Source of the DNA: Gemmatimonadales bacterium
Lineage (GTDB): Bacteria; Gemmatimonadota; Gemmatimonadetes; Gemmatimonadales; GWC2-71-9
Direction: 5' to 3'
Length of the DNA stretch: 64,000 nt
NCBI GenBank assembly: GCA_041390145.1
Contig: JAWKQM010000003.1
Location: 62,001-126,000 of the forward strand
Position numbers and translations under genes: made by a program. The stretch's first letter is position 1; the number at the start of each line of letters is the position of its first letter. Below the pieces are notes generated by a model. The model was given only the letters and a program-made list of their open reading frames with translations, was not told the origin of the DNA and ran no database searches. Below, piece after piece: positions 8,401-17,280 of the stretch.

Positions 8401-9573
8401 ATGGCACGTACCACCAAGCCCGCTGCGGGCAGCATCGCGGCGCAACTCGACCGCCTCAACAACTTCCGTCCCGGGACGCACCGGGTCGTCAGCTGCTACC
8501 TGAAGGTCGAACCCCGCGATCGCGCGCGTGGCAAGTACCTCATCAAGGTGAAGAACCGGGTCCGCGACCTCGAGGCTGCGCTGCCGGAGCTCGGGCTCGA
8601 GCGCGCGGCGATGGAGGCCATCAAGGCGGATCTTGCGCGCCTGCTCGCATTCCTCAAGCAGCCGGGCAATCTCCCCCATTCCCAGGGCCTCGCCATCTTT
8701 GCCTGCGGACCGCAAAAACTGTGGGAAGTCGTCCCGTTGCCGTTCGTCCACCGGTCCCGGCTCGCCGTCGACCGCACGCCGCTCGTCCGCGAACTCGCCG
8801 CCGCCGAGGACGAATTCGGGCGCATCCTGACCGCGGTACTCGACCGGACCGCCGCCCGATTCTTCCAGGTGACGGCGTTCGGTGCCACGGAGGTGGCCGA
8901 CATCACCGCCGACGCCACGCGCGGGAGCCGCTTCTCCGGGTCGCAAGACGGCCGCCCAGGATGGGGAGAGCACAACTACAACAACCGGCTTCGCACCGAG
9001 CGGCAACGGCATCTCGAGGCGGCCGCACTCCAGATCCAGGCGCTCGACAAGGCGGATCCGGTGCGCGGTATCGTGCTCGCCGGCATCGGCACGGACGCCG
9101 GCGTGCTGCAACCGTACCTGCACCCCTACCTGCTCGACCGCGTGATGGGGTCGGTCCGGCTCAATGCCAAGAAGGTCACGGCCGCGGAGGTGCTCGAGGC
9201 GACGCTGGCGGTGCGGGCCGATTGGGAGCGCACCTCGGAGTTGCTGCTGATGCACGACCTCGAGGAAGGCCTCGGCACCGGCTGGGCCGTGGACGGAGTG
9301 CACGAGACACTGAAGGCACTGGCCCGCGGCCAGGTGCGCACGCTGCTGGTCGATCCGGACGTCGCCGAACCAGGATTCCGCGGTATCTCGTCGGGCCGCC
9401 TGGCGCTGATGGAGGCGGACCTCCGCGGGGAGAAGGACGTGGTCGCCGTCATCGATGTGATCGACGACGCGATCGAAGAGGCGCTGCGGCAGCGGGTCAC
9501 CGTCAATGTGGTGTTCGAGCCGGCGGCCAAGCAGGCGATTCACGGGCTGGCGGCGCTGCTGCGCTTCCGGTAG
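8401..9573 (+). CDS. Bacterial eRF1/Vms1-like (baeRF-type) protein
   Basis: 390 residues, no signal or membrane segment. A strong ribosome-binding site (GGAGG) precedes ATG 8401. The arrangement resembles bacterial archaeo-eukaryotic release factor proteins. A middle domain contains VLDRTAARFF near residue 145 and an RLRTERQRHLEAAA helix near 200. A C-terminal L7Ae-like part contains LARGQVRTLLVDPDV and ends VNVVFEPAAKQAIHGLAALL. Such proteins are thought to act on stalled ribosomes or in tRNA hydrolysis, but the function in bacteria is unproven. It sits between the mutase subunits with short gaps, an unexpected operon position. The assignment rests on pattern recognition, not a search. Confidence 0.55.
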   Translation: MARTTKPAAGSIAAQLDRLNNFRPGTHRVVSCYLKVEPRDRARGKYLIKVKNRVRDLEAALPELGLERAAMEAIKADLARLLAFLKQPGNLPHSQGLAIFACGPQKLWEVVPLPFVHRSRLAVDRTPLVRELAAAEDEFGRILTAVLDRTAARFFQVTAFGATEVADITADATRGSRFSGSQDGRPGWGEHNYNNRLRTERQRHLEAAALQIQALDKADPVRGIVLAGIGTDAGVLQPYLHPYLLDRVMGSVRLNAKKVTAAEVLEATLAVRADWERTSELLLMHDLEEGLGTGWAVDGVHETLKALARGQVRTLLVDPDVAEPGFRGISSGRLALMEADLRGEKDVVAVIDVIDDAIEEALRQRVTVNVVFEPAAKQAIHGLAALLRFR

Positions 9574-9605
9574 CCCCGCACCATTCCAGACAGGAGCTCG
9601 CGCGC

Positions 9606-10031
9606 ATGACACGCACGAAGTCGCTCTCCCGGCCGATCCGGGTGCTCGTGGCCAAGCCCGGCCTCGATGGGCACGACCGGGGGGCCAAGGTCGTCGCCGC
9701 CGCCCTGCGTGACGCGGGGATGGAGGTGATCTACACCGGCCTGCACCAGACGCCGGAGATGATCGCCGCCGCGGCGGTGCAGGAGGATGTCGACGTCGTG
9801 GGGTTGTCGATTCTCTCCGGCGCCCACATGACGCTCTTTCCGCGGGTGCGCCAGATGCTCGACGCCCAGGGCCGGAAGGACGTGCTTCTCACCGGCGGGG
9901 GCATCCTGCCGACGGAAGACGTCGAGGCGCTCGAGAAGCTCGGAACGGGGCGGCTCTTCGGGCCCGGAACCCCCACCTCCGACCTGGTGGAGTACATCCA
10001 GGCCTGGGCCGCCGACCACTTGAAGGACTGA
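9606..10031 (+). CDS. icmB: Cobalamin-binding small subunit of acyl-CoA mutase
   Basis: 141-residue B12-binding domain. The base-off/His-on signature DGHDRGAKVV (Asp-x-His-x-x-Gly) is at residues 20-29, and GLSILSGAH plus LLTGGGILP are the other conserved Rossmann-like loops. It supplies adenosylcobalamin to the catalytic large subunit encoded at 6669. The length matches IcmB/HcmB-type free-standing subunits. The start is ATG 9606 behind AGGAG. One base separates it from the acyl-CoA carboxylase gene. Confidence 0.92.
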   Translation: MTRTKSLSRPIRVLVAKPGLDGHDRGAKVVAAALRDAGMEVIYTGLHQTPEMIAAAAVQEDVDVVGLSILSGAHMTLFPRVRQMLDAQGRKDVLLTGGGILPTEDVEALEKLGTGRLFGPGTPTSDLVEYIQAWAADHLKD

Positions 10032-10032
10032 C

Positions 10033-11679
10033 GTGAAGCCTTCCCGCACGGACCCCCACGCCGGCCGGCTCCGCACCCTGACCGACGAATATCGTGAGTT
10101 GGCCCGCCGCCTGGAGCAGGGCGGCGGCGCCAAGCGCGTCGCCAAGATGCACGCCAAGGGGCAGCTCTCCCCCCGCGAGCGCGTCGAGCAGCTCCGCGAC
10201 CCCGGCACACCCTGGGTCGAGATCGGGCTGCTCATCGCCTACGACCAGTACGACGGCCAGGCACCGGGCGCCGGGGTCATCACCGGCGTCGGCGTCGTCG
10301 AGGGGAGGGAGGTCGTGATCGTTTCCAACGACGCGACCGTCAAGGCGGGATCGTGGTGGCCGGAGACGATCAGGAAGATCCTGCGCGCGCAGGAAGTGGC
10401 CATGCGCCAGCGGATCCCGATCATCTACCTGGTGGACAGCGCCGGAGTGAACCTGCCCTACCAGGGCGGCGTCTTCCCGGGCCAGTACGGCGCGGCCCGG
10501 ATTTTCTACTACAACTCGATCATGCGTCGCTACCTGCATGTGCCGCAGGTCAGCGCGGTCATGGGCAGCTGCGTGGCGGGTGGCGCGTACCTCCCGGCGT
10601 TGTCCGACGTGATCTTCATGGTCGAGGGCACCAGCTTCATGGGACTCGGCGGCCCCAATCTCGTGAAGGGCGCGACCGGGCAGACGGTGGATGGCGAGTC
10701 GCTTGGCGGGGCGCGTACGCACACCGAAGTGAGCGCCGTCGCCCATTATCGCGCCGCGACCGATGTGGAGTGCCTCAAGCGGATTCGCGAATACGTCGGC
10801 CGGCTCCCCCGGCTCCCAGGGGTACGGCAGAGCGTGCGCGAGGCGCACCCCCCGAAGCGGGACCTGGCCGAACTGTACGACGTGCTCCCGCAGGATCACC
10901 GCATGTCGTACGACATGCAGCACCTCCTCGACTGCCTCCTCGACGACGGGGCGTTGGACGAGTTCCAGCCCGACGTCGCCAAGGAGATGATCTGCGGGCA
11001 CGCCCACCTCGAAGGATGGCCGGTGGCGGTCATCGTCAACCGGCGCGGCCTCGTCAAGGGTGCGGCGGGCACGCGACCCAAGTTCGGTGGCATCGTCTAT
11101 ACCGAGAGCGCCGAGAAGGTGGCCTACTTCATCGAGACGGCCAGCCGGGAACGAATCCCCCTCCTGTTCATCCAGGATGTGAGCGGCTTCATGGTCGGAC
11201 CCGAAGCGGAACACTCCGGGATCATCCGGGCGGGCGCGCGGTTCGTCGAGGCGATGGCCACGGCCGTGGTCCCGAAGATCGTGCTGACGGTGAATCACGC
11301 TTCTGGCGCCGGGTACTACGCGATGGCGGGGCAGGGGTTCGATCCCGACTTCATCCTCTCCTGGCCCACTGGCCGGATGGCGGTCATGGAGGGGGAGTCG
11401 GCGGTCACGGCCGTCCACGGCCCCGATATCGAAAAGGCCCGGCAGGCGGGCGGCGAGCCGTCCGACGCGGTGCAAGCCTCCATGGACTCGATGCGCGAGG
11501 ACTATGAGCATCAGCTCGACGCCAAGTTTGCCGCCGCCCGCGGCTACGTCGACGCCATCATCACCCCGGAAGAGACGCGCGACCAGCTCGCCTTCCTCCT
11601 CCGCACCGTCGCCAATTACGGCGGACCGCATCTCGGTCCCTTTGTCCTTCCCCCGCTTGATTCGGTGCCCCAGCGCTAA
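10033..11679 (+). CDS. Acyl-CoA carboxylase, carboxyltransferase (beta) subunit
   Basis: 548 residues, GTG start. Transfers carboxyl from carboxybiotin to an acyl-CoA. Both crotonase-fold halves are present: N-terminal GAGVITGVGVVEGREVVIVSN, the oxyanion region VMGSCVAGGAYLPALSD, and C-terminal FIQDVSGFMVGPEAEHSGI. The length and the sequence around YQGGVFPGQYGAARIF resemble methylcrotonyl- or geranyl-CoA carboxylase beta subunits as much as propionyl-CoA carboxylase. The AtuA and crotonase genes downstream favour a branched or isoprenoid substrate. No biotin carboxylase/BCCP gene lies in the window. Its stop overlaps the next ATG (TAATG). Confidence 0.88.
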   Translation: MKPSRTDPHAGRLRTLTDEYRELARRLEQGGGAKRVAKMHAKGQLSPRERVEQLRDPGTPWVEIGLLIAYDQYDGQAPGAGVITGVGVVEGREVVIVSNDATVKAGSWWPETIRKILRAQEVAMRQRIPIIYLVDSAGVNLPYQGGVFPGQYGAARIFYYNSIMRRYLHVPQVSAVMGSCVAGGAYLPALSDVIFMVEGTSFMGLGGPNLVKGATGQTVDGESLGGARTHTEVSAVAHYRAATDVECLKRIREYVGRLPRLPGVRQSVREAHPPKRDLAELYDVLPQDHRMSYDMQHLLDCLLDDGALDEFQPDVAKEMICGHAHLEGWPVAVIVNRRGLVKGAAGTRPKFGGIVYTESAEKVAYFIETASRERIPLLFIQDVSGFMVGPEAEHSGIIRAGARFVEAMATAVVPKIVLTVNHASGAGYYAMAGQGFDPDFILSWPTGRMAVMEGESAVTAVHGPDIEKARQAGGEPSDAVQASMDSMREDYEHQLDAKFAAARGYVDAIITPEETRDQLAFLLRTVANYGGPHLGPFVLPPLDSVPQR

Positions 11680-14528
11680 TGCATATTCGTCCAGTCGCAC
11701 TCCTCGGTGTCTTCGCGCTCGCATGCGCCCCTGCAATCCAGCAGCCCAAGCCCAACATCGATCCAGGCCGTGCCGAGGCCCCGGTGGTCACGGTGCCGGA
11801 ACCTGGCACGCCGCCGCCGACGGTGCCGCTCGCTCCGGCAGATGCGGCCTACGCCAAGGGGTGGATGCCGCTTGCCGCCACGGGCATCCCGGATTTCCTC
11901 GCGCTGCATCCCGTATGGGATGGCCGCGGGGTCCTGATCGGCATTCTCGACAGCGGGATTGACGCCGGTGTCCCCGGTCTGCAGCGGACCCCGAACGGCA
12001 GCCCGAAACTGCTCGACCTGCGCGACTTTTCCGGAGAAGGCGCGGTGACGCTGTCACCGCTCTCGCCCAAGGGGGACTCGGTCCGCATCGGCGGCATCAC
12101 GGTCGGCGGGATGAGCCGCGTCCGCGCCCTGAGCGCCGCCGGCCCGTGGTATGGCGGCATTCTGTACGAACGTCCACTGGGCGACCTCCCTGCCTCGGAC
12201 CTGAACGGCGACGGCGACAATGCCGACTCGCTGGCGGTCCTGGTGACCCAGGCCAGCGACGGCTGGATCGTCATGGTGGACACGGACGGCAACGGTACGT
12301 TTGCGGGCGAGCGGCCGGTGCACGACTACCTGCGCGGGCGCGATACCTTCGGCTGGGCCCAGCCCGGCCAACCCTCGCCGCTTTCGGTGGCGGTCAACAT
12401 CACCGTGACCGACGGCACGCCCACACTCGACCTCTTCTTCGACACGAGCGGCCACGGGACGCACGTGGCGGGTATCGCGGCCGGCAACGACATGTACGGC
12501 GTCGGCGGGTTCGACGGCGTGGCGCCTGGCGCTCAGCTGCTCGGGCTCAAGATCGCCAACAACGCCCACGGTGGTGTCACCGTGACAGGCAGCATGCTCT
12601 CGGCCATGGACTACGCGATCCGCTTTGCGAAGGCGCGGAAGATGCCGCTGGTGCTCAACATGAGCTTCGGCGTCGGGAACGAGGCCGAGGGTACCGCCCG
12701 GATGGACCGGATCGTGGACTCGGTGCTCGCGGCGAATCCCGATGTGGTCATGGCCATCAGTGCCGGCAACGAGGGACCGGGGCTGTCCACCGTCGGGTTT
12801 CCCGGGTCGGCGAACCTCGTGCTGACCGTGGGCGCCACCTTCCCGCTTGCATTCCTTGCCGGCGCACCGGAAGACGGCAGCCCCGACCCGGTGGCCTATT
12901 TCTCCTCCCGCGGCGGTGAACTCGCGAAGCCGGACATCGTCACGCCCGGCGTCGCCTTTTCGACGGTGCCCCGATGGAACACCGGCGACGAGCGGAAGGG
13001 TGGCACCAGCATGGCGTCGCCCTACGCCGCCGGGTTGCTGGCGCTGCTCCGTTCGGCTGCGGTTGCCGAGCGGATGACGCCGAACGCACGGCAACTGAAA
13101 CAGGCGCTGATGGTCACGGCGCGGCCGTTGGTCAACGCCACCTACCTCGACCAGGGCACCGGCATCCCCAATGTCGGGTCGGCGTGGACGTGGTTGCGCG
13201 AAGGCCGCGAGGTTCCGAACGTGGTGAGCTTCGTGCTCGGTGCCACCCCCGCCGCGTTCGACGAGCCCGGCGGGCACACCGACTCGATGCCGACGTTCTT
13301 CGTCGGGGGGACGGCGGACGGGACGCTCACCGCCATCACCCTGCGCAGTGACAGCCCCTGGCTGGAAACCCCGCCGTCCCTCGGCGAGAGGTACCAGGGG
13401 ACCACCATCGATGCGGGTGGGGCGGTATCGGGTCGGCTCGTGCGACTGCGCTACAATTCGAGCAAGCTTGGGACGCCGGGTGCTCATGTCGGGATTGTCA
13501 CCGGCTGGGGACCCGATACTCTGACCGGCCCGCTCTTCCGTCTCGTCAACACCGTGGTCGTCCCCGTGCCCTCTGACACCACTCTCGACCGGATTGCCCT
13601 GGAAGCCGGATCAACCGAGCGCGCCTTCTTCCCGGTGGACTCCGGCCGGCCGTTCATGGTACGGATAACGTCCGGTGCGGATAGCCCGACCCTGCTCGGC
13701 GCGCTCTTCGCGCCAGGCGGCCGCCCGTCGCTCGACGACAATGTGCTCCCGGCCGGCGGCGGTGCACCGGCCGAGTTTGTGGTGGATGGGGACGATGCGA
13801 CCCAGGGACTCTGGGAGGCCGATGCGATCGGGTCACCAGTGGCCCGGGGAACGACGAGCCTCTCGTTGCAGAGCTCTCCTGTTCGGATCGACCTGGGCCG
13901 GAACCCGAAGGGCGTCGACCTCTCGATGGAGAACCTCTCGACGCACGCCGCCACGCTGCAGGTCGGGGCCGCCCTCATCGGCGGGGAGCGAGGTGCCGTG
14001 ATCCCGGGGCGGGGAAGCCACGAGGAGTCGATCTCCTTCACCGTGCCGGCATGGGCGCGCGAGCTCGTGATCGACGCGGTCATGCCGAAGCTCGACTGGC
14101 CGCGCTTCACCGACTTTGCCTTCACGCTCTATGACCGCGCCGGGAGAATTGTCGCCGAGGAGCCGTTGAACTTCGCCGACGTCAGGTTGCGACTGGAAGT
14201 TCCCGACTCGCTTGCCGGAGAGACGCTGACCCTGCGCCTCACCCCGGCGTTCGCCGACAGTACCGACACGGGGGTCTGGAATCTGAAGGTACGGATCCGG
14301 CTTTTTGCCTCGGAGGCCGCTCCGCTCGATGTGGCGAGTGACGAGGAGCACCGCACGGTCTTTCTCGAGCCGGGTGCCAAGGCGGCCGTTCGGTTCCTGA
14401 TGGCCACCTCGCCCTGGCCGCTCCCCGATGGGTTCTTCCCGCTGGGGCAGGGGGTCGTGATGGAGGGTGACACAATTTGGACGCGGACCGGCGGATTGCC
14501 GGTCCCGACTGGACCGGTGATGCGATGA
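11679..14528 (+). CDS. S8 (subtilisin) family lipoprotein peptidase, TPPII-like
   Basis: 949 residues. A lipoprotein signal peptide with lipobox ALAC (Cys16) predicts export and lipid anchoring. The subtilase triad is complete: Asp91 in GILDSGIDAG, His259 in SGHGTHVAG, Ser444 in GGTSMASPYAAG, with the oxyanion Asn in ISAGNEGPG. The roughly 165-residue insert between Asp and His is far longer than in subtilisin and recalls tripeptidyl peptidase II. About 480 further residues form beta-rich C-terminal domains. It is translationally coupled at both ends inside an acyl-CoA operon, which is odd for a secreted protease. TPPII similarity is inference. Confidence 0.88.
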   Translation: MHIRPVALLGVFALACAPAIQQPKPNIDPGRAEAPVVTVPEPGTPPPTVPLAPADAAYAKGWMPLAATGIPDFLALHPVWDGRGVLIGILDSGIDAGVPGLQRTPNGSPKLLDLRDFSGEGAVTLSPLSPKGDSVRIGGITVGGMSRVRALSAAGPWYGGILYERPLGDLPASDLNGDGDNADSLAVLVTQASDGWIVMVDTDGNGTFAGERPVHDYLRGRDTFGWAQPGQPSPLSVAVNITVTDGTPTLDLFFDTSGHGTHVAGIAAGNDMYGVGGFDGVAPGAQLLGLKIANNAHGGVTVTGSMLSAMDYAIRFAKARKMPLVLNMSFGVGNEAEGTARMDRIVDSVLAANPDVVMAISAGNEGPGLSTVGFPGSANLVLTVGATFPLAFLAGAPEDGSPDPVAYFSSRGGELAKPDIVTPGVAFSTVPRWNTGDERKGGTSMASPYAAGLLALLRSAAVAERMTPNARQLKQALMVTARPLVNATYLDQGTGIPNVGSAWTWLREGREVPNVVSFVLGATPAAFDEPGGHTDSMPTFFVGGTADGTLTAITLRSDSPWLETPPSLGERYQGTTIDAGGAVSGRLVRLRYNSSKLGTPGAHVGIVTGWGPDTLTGPLFRLVNTVVVPVPSDTTLDRIALEAGSTERAFFPVDSGRPFMVRITSGADSPTLLGALFAPGGRPSLDDNVLPAGGGAPAEFVVDGDDATQGLWEADAIGSPVARGTTSLSLQSSPVRIDLGRNPKGVDLSMENLSTHAATLQVGAALIGGERGAVIPGRGSHEESISFTVPAWARELVIDAVMPKLDWPRFTDFAFTLYDRAGRIVAEEPLNFADVRLRLEVPDSLAGETLTLRLTPAFADSTDTGVWNLKVRIRLFASEAAPLDVASDEEHRTVFLEPGAKAAVRFLMATSPWPLPDGFFPLGQGVVMEGDTIWTRTGGLPVPTGPVMR

Positions 14529-15901
14529 CAGGCAAGGTCGTGCGAATTGCGGGCGGGCAGGGCTTCTGGGGCGACTGGCTCGAGGCGCCAGTCCGCCAGG
14601 TGCGCGACGGCCCCATCGACTACCTGATGATGGACTACCTGGCCGAAGTCACGATGTCCATCATGCAGAAGCAGCGGTCGCGGAATCCGCACGCGGGTTA
14701 CGCGCGGGACTTCGTGCCGCTGATGGAGCGGATTCTCCCGGACATCGTCGAGAAGGGAATCCGCGTCACCTCCAACGCCGGCGGCGTCAATCCGCGCGGG
14801 TGCGCGGAAGCGGTGCTCGAGTCGGCGCGGAAGCTCGGGCTCGGCGGGAAGCTCAAGATCGGCCTGGTCACCGGGGACGACCTCCTCCCGGACCTCGACG
14901 CGCTCATCGCCGCCGGCCATGAAATGCGGGACATGGAAACCGGACGCCCGCTCTCCGACATCCGCAACCGGGTCCTCTCCGCCAACGCCTACCTCGGCAT
15001 GCAGCCGATGGTCGAGGCGCTGGCACGGGGTGCGCAGGTCGTGATCACGGGGCGGGTGACCGACACCGGACTCACCCTGGCCCCGATGTTCCACGAGTTC
15101 GGGTGGGATTTTGACGACTGGGACAAGGTCGCCGCGGGCACCGTGGCGGGCCACATCATTGAATGCGGGGCACAGAGCTCCGGCGGCAACCTGTTGAAGG
15201 ACTGGCGCACGGTGAAGGGGCTCGCCAACCCCGGCTTCCCGATCGTCGAGGCCTCTGCCGACGGCAGCTTCGTCGTCACGAAGCACCCCGGCACCGGCGG
15301 GGTGGTCTCGATTCCGTCGGTCTCCGAGCAGCTGGTCTACGAGATGGGCGACCCCCACGAATACATCACGCCGGACGGCGTGGCGGACTTCACCACCATC
15401 CAGCTCACGCAGGCCGGGAAGAACCGGGTCAAGGTGAGCGGCATTCGGGGCGGACCGAAGACCGACAAGCTCAAGGTGTCCATCGCCTACTTCTACGGCT
15501 ACAAGGCGGTCGGCACCCTCGTATACGGCTGGCCCGACGCCTACGAGAAGGCCAAGGCCGCCGACGGCATCCTCAGGCAGCGGCTCAAGAACCTCGGGCT
15601 GCAGTTCGAACAGATCCTGACCGAGTATGTAGGGGTGGATGCCACCCACGGCAGGCTGGCCGGCAAGGCCAGCCCCGACCTGCCAGAGGTGCAGCTCCGG
15701 GTCGGCGTCCGGTCGACCGACAAGGCGGCCGTTGAGCGGTTCACCCGGGAAATTGCCCCCCTGGTCCTGACCGGCCCGCCCAGCGTGACCGGCTTTGCTG
15801 GCGGCCGGCCACAGGTCGAGGAAATCGTGGCCTACTGGCCTGCCCTGATCGACCGGACCGCCGTCGAACCGGGTGTCCGGGTCGAGATCCTGGAGGCATG
15901 A
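14525..15901 (+). CDS. AtuA family protein, main domain (DUF1446)
   Basis: 458 residues, ATG overlapping the protease stop. It is the large N-terminal domain of the acyclic terpene utilization AtuA family, opening RIAGGQGFWGDWLEAP with the conserved DYLMMDYLAEVTMSIM near residue 38 and VITGRVTDTGLTLAP near 177. AtuA is needed for growth on citronellol or geraniol in Pseudomonas, but its chemistry is unknown. In that genus one polypeptide carries both domains; here the C-terminal domain is a separate overlapping gene. The neighbouring carboxylase beta subunit and crotonase reproduce the Atu/Liu gene company. Confidence 0.85.
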   Translation: MTGKVVRIAGGQGFWGDWLEAPVRQVRDGPIDYLMMDYLAEVTMSIMQKQRSRNPHAGYARDFVPLMERILPDIVEKGIRVTSNAGGVNPRGCAEAVLESARKLGLGGKLKIGLVTGDDLLPDLDALIAAGHEMRDMETGRPLSDIRNRVLSANAYLGMQPMVEALARGAQVVITGRVTDTGLTLAPMFHEFGWDFDDWDKVAAGTVAGHIIECGAQSSGGNLLKDWRTVKGLANPGFPIVEASADGSFVVTKHPGTGGVVSIPSVSEQLVYEMGDPHEYITPDGVADFTTIQLTQAGKNRVKVSGIRGGPKTDKLKVSIAYFYGYKAVGTLVYGWPDAYEKAKAADGILRQRLKNLGLQFEQILTEYVGVDATHGRLAGKASPDLPEVQLRVGVRSTDKAAVERFTREIAPLVLTGPPSVTGFAGGRPQVEEIVAYWPALIDRTAVEPGVRVEILEA

Positions 15902-16266
15902 TGGCCACCGCCAAGCCCGTTTTGATGCAACTCAGGTATCTGGCCCACGCCCGTTCCGGGGACAAGGGGAACACAGCGAATGTCGGCTTGATAGCACTTG
16001 AACCTGAATGGTATGATGTTCTGGTTAAACAGGTTACTGTGGCACGGGTGAGAAGGCACTTTAAGGGAATGGTGAGCGATGTGGAAAGATTCGAGTTGCC
16101 GAATCTCCATGCCCTGAACTTCCTCCTCCACGACGCACTCGATGGCGGCGGGACGATTTCCCTCAAGACCGACGCGCAGGGGAAGGTCTATTCCACGGCA
16201 TTGCTGCGGATGGAGATTCCGGTGCCGGCCGCGGTGGCGCGCCAGGCGAAGAAGAGGGCGGCATGA
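15898..16266 (+). CDS. AtuA C-terminal, ferredoxin-fold-like domain protein
   Basis: 122 residues beginning at overlapping ATG 15898 (a second ATG follows directly). The motif YLAHARSGDKGNTANVGLIA near residue 14 and the ending with LNFLLHDALDGGG match the small C-terminal domain seen fused in AtuA proteins. The gene probably encodes the second half of a split AtuA acting with the previous product. It overlaps the enoyl-CoA hydratase gene by ATGA. The stretch around 16000-16090 is noticeably less GC-rich than its surroundings. Confidence 0.82.
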   Translation: MMATAKPVLMQLRYLAHARSGDKGNTANVGLIALEPEWYDVLVKQVTVARVRRHFKGMVSDVERFELPNLHALNFLLHDALDGGGTISLKTDAQGKVYSTALLRMEIPVPAAVARQAKKRAA

Positions 16267-17021
16267 CCGACTCCCTCCTCGTGGCGCTCGACGCCGGGGT
16301 CCTGACCCTGACCCTCAACCGCCCCGACAAGCGAAACGCTCTCGACACCCCGACGCTCGACGCCCTCCACGCCGAGCTGGAGCGCGCCGATCTGGACGCG
16401 GAGGTGCGGGTGGTGGCTATCCGGGGGGCCGGGAAGGACTTCTGTGCCGGGGCCGACCTTGCCGAGCTGCTGGCCAGCGCCGGGCAGACCGCCGAGGAGA
16501 ACGAGCGGGCGGCGCTCCACCTCGGGGGGCTCTTCGTCAAGTTTCGGGAATTGCCGAAGCCGGTCGTTGCGGTGGTCCACGGTCGGGCGCTCGCCGGGGG
16601 GGCCGGGCTCGCCACCGCCTGCGACCTCGTCCTGTCCACCGCCAGCGCCAAGTTCGGCTACCCGGAAATCCAGCGCGGCTTCGTGCCCGCCATGGTGATG
16701 ACACTCCTCCGTCGACTGACGGGAGAAAAGCTCGCCTTCGATCTCGCCGCCACGGGGCGAGTCCTGACCGCCGTGGAGGCGCACGCTGCCGGCCTGGTCT
16801 CCAGGGTCATCGACGACAGGGATTTCGAGGCCGAATCCGCGCGCATACTCGGGGCGCTGTCGTCCGCGAGCGGGTCGGCTCTCGCCCTGACCAAACGGCA
16901 GTTCTACCAGCTCGACGGGATGAGCTTCGAGGAGGGCATCGCCCTCGGTGCGCAGGTCAACGCCCTTGCACGGAGCACCCCCGACTTCAAGCGCGCCATC
17001 TCGGCCTTCCTCGACAAGTGA
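16263..17021 (+). CDS. Enoyl-CoA hydratase/isomerase (LiuC/AtuE-like candidate)
   Basis: 252-residue crotonase-fold enzyme. CoA-binding and oxyanion-hole segments are clear: NRPDKRNAL, DFCAGADLAELL, VVHGRALAGGAGLATACD and FGYPEIQRGFVPAMV. One catalytic Glu is kept (in YPEIQRG); the other usual Glu position reads Ala in GGAGLA, so ordinary hydratase chemistry is less certain. Methylglutaconyl-CoA or isohexenylglutaconyl-CoA hydratases belong to this subgroup, and the adjoining AtuA pair and carboxylase support such a role. Substrate is inference. Confidence 0.85.
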   Translation: MTDSLLVALDAGVLTLTLNRPDKRNALDTPTLDALHAELERADLDAEVRVVAIRGAGKDFCAGADLAELLASAGQTAEENERAALHLGGLFVKFRELPKPVVAVVHGRALAGGAGLATACDLVLSTASAKFGYPEIQRGFVPAMVMTLLRRLTGEKLAFDLAATGRVLTAVEAHAAGLVSRVIDDRDFEAESARILGALSSASGSALALTKRQFYQLDGMSFEEGIALGAQVNALARSTPDFKRAISAFLDK

Positions 17022-17209
17022 ACCCACTCCGGCTCTTTACCGCCCTGATGGGCTTCCTGGCGGCGGCGCTCGCCATCGCCCGGGACGACAGCACACTCGT
17101 GTGGATCGCGATCGGCCTGCTCGGCTCCTCCATGGCGGTCCGGATTGTTCAGAAGCTCCAGTCGAAGGATCGGCCGGACGATGCCGACCCATCCGACCGC
17201 GACAGCTGA
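17018..17209 (+). CDS. Small two-helix membrane protein
   Basis: 63 residues from GTG 17018, which overlaps the crotonase stop. Two hydrophobic stretches (about residues 4-22 and 27-43) are followed by a charged, cytoplasm-like tail ending DDADPSDRDS. No family is recognised. It is the last gene of the acyl-CoA operon by position. Confidence 0.55.
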   Translation: MNPLRLFTALMGFLAAALAIARDDSTLVWIAIGLLGSSMAVRIVQKLQSKDRPDDADPSDRDS

Positions 17210-17280
17210 CCCGCGTTTGCAGGCACCTCAGCGCAGGCCCCCGGTGACACCACCGACCGACTGAAGCCCCATCGTACGGG

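Noticed and set aside
5538..8462. 974-residue open frame on the minus strand across meaB and the mutase gene
   Set aside because: Antisense to two well-recognised coded genes; composition is the mirror of high-GC coding DNA.
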